From the NCBI GenBank assembly GCA_000720845.1, contig JODU01000017.1, forward strand, positions 62,001-126,000: DNA of 64,000 nt. Direction: 5' to 3'. The DNA comes from Kitasatospora aureofaciens (GTDB taxonomy: Bacteria > Actinomycetota > Actinomycetes > Streptomycetales > Streptomycetaceae). Shown here piece after piece: positions 58,657 to 64,000 of this stretch (within the stretch, counting starts at the first letter, position 1; the number at the start of each line of letters is the position of its first letter). A program made the position numbers and the translations under genes. The notes below the pieces were generated by a model. It searched no databases and was not told the DNA's origin. It saw nothing but the letters and a program-made list of their open reading frames with translations.

Positions 58657-59289
58657 CTACGCGGAGGGGGCCGGGAGTCCGGCGGCGAGGAGGGTGAACA
58701 CCTCGTGGAAGACGTCGAGGAAGGCGGCTTCCTCCTGGTGGGCGGACCAGTGGTCCATGCTGGTGCGCACCGCGGCGCCCGCCACCGCGGCCAGCAGGCG
58801 CGGGTAGAGCCCGGGCCCGGCCCCGCCCGTGCCGCCGTCCCCGCGCAGGCGCAGGGCGATGGCGTCGGCCAGGTCCGCCTCGGCCGCCATGTGGGCCCCG
58901 ACGCCGCGCGCCAGGAGGTGCGGGGAGGCGTGCAGGACCTGGGCGTGCAGTCGCCACAGCTCGTGCTGCTGTTCCGCCTCGGCCAGCTCCGTCGCCATGG
59001 CCTCGCGCAGGGCCGCCAGCGGGGAGAGTTCGGCCGGTGCTTCCAGGACGGCGCGCCGCATGCGTGCGCCCGCGTCCGCGTCGATGACCACGAAGGCGTC
59101 GTCGCGGCTGTCGAAGTAGTTGAAGAAGGTACGCACGGACACCCCGGCGGCGGCGCTGATCGCCTCGACGGTGACCTTCTCCGCCCCGTGTTCGGCGGCG
59201 AGACGTACCGCGGCCTCGGCCAGAGCGGCACGTGTGGCCCGCTTCTTCCGCTCCCGCAGACCGCCCCCCGCGGCACCTTTCTCCGACAT
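58657..59289 (-). CDS. TetR-family regulator of the exporter
   Basis: 210 residues. Helix-turn-helix KVTVEAISAAAGVSVRTFFN followed by YFDSRDDAFVV (about 32-65), then a TetR C-terminal domain. The ATG is 59289 (or 59298). The start region overlaps the inverted repeat TTGCAT-ggt-ATGCAA, so the repressor can block its own promoter. It directly precedes the exporter, hence likely substrate-responsive control. Confidence 0.85.
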   Translation of the reverse strand: MSEKGAAGGGLRERKKRATRAALAEAAVRLAAEHGAEKVTVEAISAAAGVSVRTFFNYFDSRDDAFVVIDADAGARMRRAVLEAPAELSPLAALREAMATELAEAEQQHELWRLHAQVLHASPHLLARGVGAHMAAEADLADAIALRLRGDGGTGGAGPGLYPRLLAAVAGAAVRTSMDHWSAHQEEAAFLDVFHEVFTLLAAGLPAPSA

Positions 59290-59292
59290 AAG

Positions 59293-59323
59293 TTGCATGG
59301 TATGCAAAGATGCACGACATGCA
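59293..59323. promoter_or_regulatory. TetR operator: two TGCA-type inverted repeats
   Basis: TTGCAT-ggt-ATGCAA (59293-59307) is followed by TGCA-cgaca-TGCA (59311-59323). They overlap the start and promoter of the TetR gene. Confidence 0.65.
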
Positions 59324-59801
59324 AAATTGACGGCCGCCCCCCCCCGTGAAGGGATCGGCGCCCGTCGGTTCGCCGCGCGGATCAGCCCGCCGGTCGTGCC
59401 GGCGTCCCCTCGAAGGGGACGGTCGCCCGTGCGCCGGGAGCCAGGAACAGCCCGCCACGAATCCGGCGGCGAAGCGGGCCCGCCGGGCCGCCGTACCGGA
59501 GTCGAGCGAGAGGTTCGGACAACTCCTGTGTACGACGCCGAAGTTGGGGTATCCGCTGCACCAGCACGGTCGACACCGGGGTCGGCGCCGGTGACGGCCG
59601 TGCTGTTCTCGTCACGCGCCGCCGCCCGCCGCCCCGCGGCAGCCGCACTCCGCGGCACCGGCGCTCCGTGACCCGTTCGGAGCACCACGTGAGCCGAACG
59701 GCCCTCTCGGGTACCCGCCCGGTCGGCGCAGGGTTGGGATGTGCACGGGCACTCCGTGCCCGCGCGCCCCGACCGGCTGTCCCGACACGGAAGGACCACC
59801 G
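59324..59801. other. Intergenic region upstream of the phosphoketolase
   Basis: About 480 bases with no supported gene. Short open frames exist on both strands but lack ribosome sites and family similarity. A homopolymer C run stands at about 59336-59345. The phosphoketolase promoter is likely in the last 100 bases; I see no clear operator. Confidence 0.5.
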
Positions 59802-62192
59802 ATGTCCGTCGACACGCAGCAGGCGCCCCCAGAGCCCACCGACGAGGAGCTCGCCGCCCTGGACGCCCACTGGCGCGCCGCGAACTACCTCGCCGTCGGC
59901 CAGATCTACCTGATGGCCAACCCCCTGCTGGCCGAACCCCTGCGCCCCGAGCACGTCAAGCCGCGCCTGCTCGGCCACTGGGGCACCTCACCCGGCCTCA
60001 ACCTGGTCCACACCCACCTCAACCGGGTCATCAAGGCCCGCGACCTCGACGCCCTGTGCGTTTGGGGCCCCGGCCACGGCGGTCCCGCCGTGCTGGCCAA
60101 CGCATGGCTGGAGGGCTCGTACACCGAGACCTATCCGGACATCACCCGGGACGCGGCCGGCATGGCCCGGCTGTTCAAGCAGTTCTCCTTCCCCGGCGGC
60201 GTACCGAGCCATGTCGCGCCCGAGACGCCGGGCTCGATCCACGAGGGCGGCGAACTGGGCTACGCGCTCTCGCACGCCTACGGCGCCGCCTTCGACCACC
60301 CGGACCTGGTGGTCGCCTGCGTGATCGGCGACGGCGAGGCGGAGACCGGCCCGCTGGCGACGTCCTGGCACTCCAACAAGTTCCTCGACCCGGTGCACGA
60401 CGGAGCCGTCCTGCCGATCCTGCACCTCAACGGCTACAAGATCGCCAACCCGACGGTGCTCGCCCGCCTCCCCGAGGGCGAGCTGGACGAGCTCCTGCGC
60501 GGCTACGGCCACGACCCGATCCACGTCACCGGCGACGACCCCGCCGCCGTCCACCGCGCCATGGCCCGCGCCATGGACACCGCCCTGGACCGCGTCGCCG
60601 CGATCCAACGGGCCGCCCGCGAGGAAGGCGCCGGCGGCCGCCCCCGCTGGCCGGTGATCGTCCTGCGCACCCCCAAGGGCTGGACCGGCCCCGCCGAGGT
60701 CGACGGACTGCCCGTGGAGAACACCTGGCGCGCCCACCAGGTGCCCCTGTCCGCCGTCCGCACCAACCCCGAGCACCTCGCGCAGCTGGAGCAGTGGCTG
60801 CGCTCCTACCGCCCCGAGGAACTGTTCGACGACGCCGGAGCCCCGCGGCCCGCCGTCCTCGCCGCCGTCCCCGAGGGACCGCGCCGCCTGGGCGCCACCC
60901 CCTTCGCCAACGGCGGCCTCCTCCTGCGCGAGCTGCCCATGCCCGCGCTGGAGAAGTACGCCGTGCCCGTCGACGAACCCGGCGCCAGCATGCACGAGCC
61001 CACCCGGGTCCTCGGCGACCTGCTCCGCGACGTCATGGACGCCACCACCGACCGGCGCGACTTCCGCCTCGTCGGCCCCGACGAGACCGCCTCCAACCGG
61101 CTCCAGGCCGTCTACGCCGCCAGCGGCAAGGCCTGGCAGGAGCGGACGCTGCCCGTCGACGAGGATCTGGACCGGCACGGCCGCGTGATGGAGATCCTGT
61201 CCGAACACACCTGCCAGGGCTGGCTGGAGGGCTACCTCCTGACCGGCCGGCACGGACTGTTCTCGTGCTACGAGGCCTTCGTCCACATCGTCGACTCGAT
61301 GGTCAACCAGCACGTCAAATGGCTGCGCGTCACCCGCCGCCTGCCCTGGCGCGCGCCCATCGCCTCCCTCAACTACCTGCTCACCTCCCACGTGTGGCGC
61401 CAGGACCACAACGGCTTCTCCCACCAGGACCCCGGCTTCGTCGACCACATCCTCAACAAGAGCCCCGAGGCCGTACGCGTCTACCTGCCGCCGGACGCCA
61501 ACACCCTGCTCTCCGTCGCCGACCACGCCCTGCGCAGCCGCGACTACGTCAACGTGATCGTCGCCGGCAAACAGCCCTGCTTCGACTGGCTGACCATGGA
61601 ACAGGCGAAGGCGCACTGCGCGCGCGGCGCGGGCATCTGGGACTGGGCCGGCACCGAGGACGGCACCCGCGAACCCGACGTGGTGCTCGCCTGCGCGGGC
61701 GACGTACCGACCCAGGAGATCCTGGCCGCCGCCCAGCTGATCCGCCACCACCTGCCGGAACTCGCCGTGCGCGTCGTCAACGTCGTGGACATCGCCCGCC
61801 TGCTGCCCAGCGGCGAACACCCGCACGGCATGAGCGACTTCGAGTACGACGGGCTGTTCACCGCCGACCGGCCGGTGATCTTCGCCTACCACGGCTACCC
61901 CTGGCTGATCCACCGGCTCGCCTACCGGCGCACCGGCCACGCCCATCTTCACGTGCGGGGCTACAAGGAGATCGGGACCACCACCACGCCGTTCGACATG
62001 GTGGTCGGCAACGACCTGGACCGCTACCGCCTCGTCATGGACGTCATCGACCGCGTGCCCGGCCTCGCCGTGCGCGCGGCGGCGGTACGGCAGCGGATGG
62101 AGGACGCCCGGCAGCGCCACCACGAGTGGATCCGCGAACACGGCGTGGACCTGCCCGAGGTCGCCGACTGGACCTGGGAGGCCCCGCGGTGA
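59802..62192 (+). CDS. xfp: Xylulose-5-phosphate/fructose-6-phosphate phosphoketolase
   Basis: Splits xylulose-5-P (or fructose-6-P) with phosphate into acetyl-phosphate and glyceraldehyde-3-P (or erythrose-4-P). 796 residues, the family length. Hallmarks: EHVKPRLLGHWGTSPGLN, GPGHGGPAVLANAWLEGSY, FPGGVPSHVAPETPGSIHEG, the thiamine diphosphate motif VIGDGEAETGPLATSWHSNK, then WRQDHNGFSHQDPGFVDHIL and PPDANTLLSVADH. GGAAGGA precedes the ATG at 59802. It overlaps the GH65 gene by four bases, so sugar phosphorolysis and phosphoketolase flux appear coordinated. Confidence 0.95.
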   Translation: MSVDTQQAPPEPTDEELAALDAHWRAANYLAVGQIYLMANPLLAEPLRPEHVKPRLLGHWGTSPGLNLVHTHLNRVIKARDLDALCVWGPGHGGPAVLANAWLEGSYTETYPDITRDAAGMARLFKQFSFPGGVPSHVAPETPGSIHEGGELGYALSHAYGAAFDHPDLVVACVIGDGEAETGPLATSWHSNKFLDPVHDGAVLPILHLNGYKIANPTVLARLPEGELDELLRGYGHDPIHVTGDDPAAVHRAMARAMDTALDRVAAIQRAAREEGAGGRPRWPVIVLRTPKGWTGPAEVDGLPVENTWRAHQVPLSAVRTNPEHLAQLEQWLRSYRPEELFDDAGAPRPAVLAAVPEGPRRLGATPFANGGLLLRELPMPALEKYAVPVDEPGASMHEPTRVLGDLLRDVMDATTDRRDFRLVGPDETASNRLQAVYAASGKAWQERTLPVDEDLDRHGRVMEILSEHTCQGWLEGYLLTGRHGLFSCYEAFVHIVDSMVNQHVKWLRVTRRLPWRAPIASLNYLLTSHVWRQDHNGFSHQDPGFVDHILNKSPEAVRVYLPPDANTLLSVADHALRSRDYVNVIVAGKQPCFDWLTMEQAKAHCARGAGIWDWAGTEDGTREPDVVLACAGDVPTQEILAAAQLIRHHLPELAVRVVNVVDIARLLPSGEHPHGMSDFEYDGLFTADRPVIFAYHGYPWLIHRLAYRRTGHAHLHVRGYKEIGTTTTPFDMVVGNDLDRYRLVMDVIDRVPGLAVRAAAVRQRMEDARQRHHEWIREHGVDLPEVADWTWEAPR

Positions 62193-64000
62193 CCGCGACG
62201 CCGTCGACCTGGGACTACGTCCACTACGACGCCGCCGAGGAGCGGCTGCGGGAGTCCCTGTGCACCCTCGGCAACGGCTATTTCGCCACCCGCGGCGCGC
62301 TGCCCGAGTGCGCCGCCGACGACGTGCACTACCCGGGCACCTACGTGGCCGGCTGCTACAACCGCCTCACCTCCGCCGTCGCGGGGCGCGAGGTGGAGAA
62401 CGAGGACATGGTCAACCTCCCCAACTGGCTGCCGCTGCGCTTCAGGACCGCCGGAGGGGACTGGCTCACGCCGGACACGGGGAAGGTGCTCGACCACCGT
62501 CAGACCGTGCACCTGGACTCGGGCGTCCTGGAACGCCTCACCCGCTTCGGGCTCGACGGGGATCGCCTGCTGTCCGTGCGCCAGCTGCGCCTGGTACACA
62601 TGGCCGATCCCCACCTGGCCGCCCTGCGCACGGAGTTCACCGTCGAGGGCGGCCCGGCCGACCTGGAGGTGGAGGCGGCCCTCGACGGCGGCGTCACCAA
62701 CGCCGGGGTGCCGCGGTACCGGGACCTCGACGGCCACCACCTCACCCACGTGCACACCGACAGCACCGACGACACGGTGTGGCTGCGCTGCCGGACCCGC
62801 ACCTCGGACATCCGGATCGGCATGGCCGCCCGCACCACCGCGGACGCGCCGGTCACCTCGGCCCGCGAGCACCTGTGCGTCACCCAGCGCGCCGCCCTGC
62901 GCGCCGAACCGGGCCGCACCGTCACCGTCGACAAGGTCGTGGCCCTGCACACCTCACGCGACCCGGCGATCAGCGACCCGCTCCAGGCCGCCGTCGACCG
63001 GGTGGCCGAAGCCCCCGGCTTCGACGACCTGCTGGTGACGCACCGTGCCGCCTGGGGCCAGTTGTGGCGCCGCGCCGAACTGGACGTCCCCGGGGAGGCG
63101 GGCAGCATCCTGCGCCTGCACCTCTTCCACGTGCTGCAGACCCTCTCCCCGCACACCGCCGACCTCGACGTGGGCGTACCGGCGCGCGGACTGCACGGAG
63201 AGGCCTACCGCGGCCACGTCTTCTGGGACGAGCTGTTCGTCCTGCCCTACCTGAACCTGCACTTCCCGGAGGTCTCCCGCGCCCTGCTGCACTACCGGCA
63301 CCGCCGCCTGGAGAAGGCCAGGGCCGCGGCCCGCGCGATCGGCAGGCGCGGCGCGCTCTACCCCTGGCAGAGCGGCAGCGACGGCCGCGAGGAGACCCAG
63401 CAACTGCACCTCAACCCGCGCTCGGGCCGCTGGCTCCCCGACCACTCCCACCTCCAGCACCACGTGGGCTCCGCCATCGCGTACAACGTGTGGCAGTACT
63501 GCGAGGCCAGCGGCGACGCCGAGTTCCTGCACACCAAGGGCGCCGAGATGCTGCTGCAGATCGCGCGCTTCTGGGCCGACTCCGCCACCTGGGACGAGCG
63601 CCTCGGGCGGCACCGCATCCGGGGTGTCGTCGGCCCCGACGAGTACCACGAGGCCTATCCGGGTGCCGACCGGCCGGGCCTGGACGACAACGCCTACACC
63701 AACGTCACCGCCGCCTGGGTGCTGGCCCGCACCCTCGAAGTCCTCGCCGACCTGCCCGAGCCCCGACGCCGGGAACTCGTCGAGCGGACCGCCCTGGACG
63801 ACGCGGAACTGGAACAGTGGGACAGCGTCTCCCGCACCCTCCACGTCCCTTTCCACGAGGGCGTCGTCAGCCAGTTCGAGGGGTACGGCGACCTCGCCGA
63901 ACTCGACTGGGCGGGCTACCGCGAGCGGTACGGGGACATCCGGCGCCTCGACCGTCTCCTGGAGGCCGAGAACGACAGCGTCAACAACTACCAGGCGTCC
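62189..64000 (+). CDS. GH65 family glycoside phosphorylase/hydrolase (C-terminus beyond window)
   Basis: 604 residues visible. It starts GTG at 62189 inside the xfp stop (GTGA). The N-terminal beta-sandwich (LCTLGNGYFATRGALPECAA, NEDMVNLPNWLPL) is followed by an (alpha/alpha)6 barrel with RGLHGEAYRGHVFWDELFVL, YPWQSGSDGREETQ and GVVGPDEYHEAYPGADRPG; the Glu485 of the GPDEYHE block is the expected general acid. GH65 enzymes phosphorolyse trehalose, maltose, kojibiose or similar alpha-glucosides to beta-glucose-1-phosphate, and a fused or adjacent beta-phosphoglucomutase often follows. Substrate not decidable here. Confidence 0.9.
   Translation, partial: MTATPSTWDYVHYDAAEERLRESLCTLGNGYFATRGALPECAADDVHYPGTYVAGCYNRLTSAVAGREVENEDMVNLPNWLPLRFRTAGGDWLTPDTGKVLDHRQTVHLDSGVLERLTRFGLDGDRLLSVRQLRLVHMADPHLAALRTEFTVEGGPADLEVEAALDGGVTNAGVPRYRDLDGHHLTHVHTDSTDDTVWLRCRTRTSDIRIGMAARTTADAPVTSAREHLCVTQRAALRAEPGRTVTVDKVVALHTSRDPAISDPLQAAVDRVAEAPGFDDLLVTHRAAWGQLWRRAELDVPGEAGSILRLHLFHVLQTLSPHTADLDVGVPARGLHGEAYRGHVFWDELFVLPYLNLHFPEVSRALLHYRHRRLEKARAAARAIGRRGALYPWQSGSDGREETQQLHLNPRSGRWLPDHSHLQHHVGSAIAYNVWQYCEASGDAEFLHTKGAEMLLQIARFWADSATWDERLGRHRIRGVVGPDEYHEAYPGADRPGLDDNAYTNVTAAWVLARTLEVLADLPEPRRRELVERTALDDAELEQWDSVSRTLHVPFHEGVVSQFEGYGDLAELDWAGYRERYGDIRRLDRLLEAENDSVNNYQAS

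Noticed and set aside
59382..59978. Minus-strand open frame in the gap before the phosphoketolase
   Set aside because: No ribosome site, no recognisable domain, and it overlaps the xfp start.

Overview
The window is chromosomal DNA of a high-GC actinobacterium, almost certainly a Streptomyces. Support: very high G+C with strong third-position bias, many GTG and some TTG starts, actinomycete-type gas-vesicle genes (gvpO-A-F-G-Y-Z-J-L-S-K), a CebR-type operator, secreted chitosanase/xylanase/AA10 oxygenase with Streptomyces-style export signals, and sugar ABC importers lacking their own ATPase. No tRNA, rRNA, insertion sequence, prophage or CRISPR array was seen. The first and last genes are cut by the window edges.

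Layout. 1-7.3 kb: ferredoxin-NADP reductase, drug exporter, two small proteins, GH46 chitosanase, and a large sensor phosphatase (Cache-PAS-GAF-SpoIIE-HATPase). 7.7-10.5 kb: GH10 xylanase whose CBM2 is cut by an in-frame TAG, then an anti-sigma-type kinase, a STAS protein and a small unknown. 10.7-15.5 kb: glpD and a TetR gene divergent from an alkyl-DHAP-synthase-like flavoprotein and a diacylglycerol-kinase-like gene. 15.5-18.2 kb: large clade-2 catalase with a SigB-like promoter, and a small secreted protein. 18.3-25.7 kb: one sugar-uptake operon (DeoR/LacI hybrid regulator, binding protein, two permeases, 2-hydroxyacid dehydrogenase, DUF2264 protein). 25.8-31 kb: ten-gene gas-vesicle operon. 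31-36 kb: methyltransferase, a decayed dehydrogenase remnant, a TetR/alcohol dehydrogenase pair with two operators, and a wall-anchored DUF1996 protein. 36-41.7 kb: AA10 oxygenase under a perfect CebR box, TPR protein, TerD, a BlaI/M56 pair and a fasciclin lipoprotein. 41.8-44.9 kb: cobalamin riboswitch followed by a three-gene importer. 45-48.8 kb: flavodoxin-like protein, ABC-F ATPase behind a leader ORF with hairpins, an N-terminally shortened RskA-like protein and an acetyltransferase. 48.9-56.9 kb: LacI regulator with twin perfect operators heading an unusual catabolic operon (flavoenzyme, lone HyuA, zincin-like protein, permease, secreted propeller). 57-59.3 kb: TetR-exporter pair. 59.8-64 kb: phosphoketolase translationally coupled to a GH65 phosphorylase.

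The strongest leads are: (1) the LacI/flavoenzyme/HyuA/HExxH/permease/propeller operon, a coherent but unassigned catabolic route in which HyuA lacks its usual HyuB partner; (2) the glpD-tetR / flavoprotein-lipid kinase locus, which matches the order I recall for Mycobacterium tuberculosis Rv2249c-Rv2252 and suggests a conserved ether- or phospholipid-precursor module; (3) the single-base amber change in the xylanase CBM2; (4) the leader ORF and paired hairpins before the ABC-F gene; (5) chitosanase and xylanase operators sharing the 9-base core GAAACTTTC.
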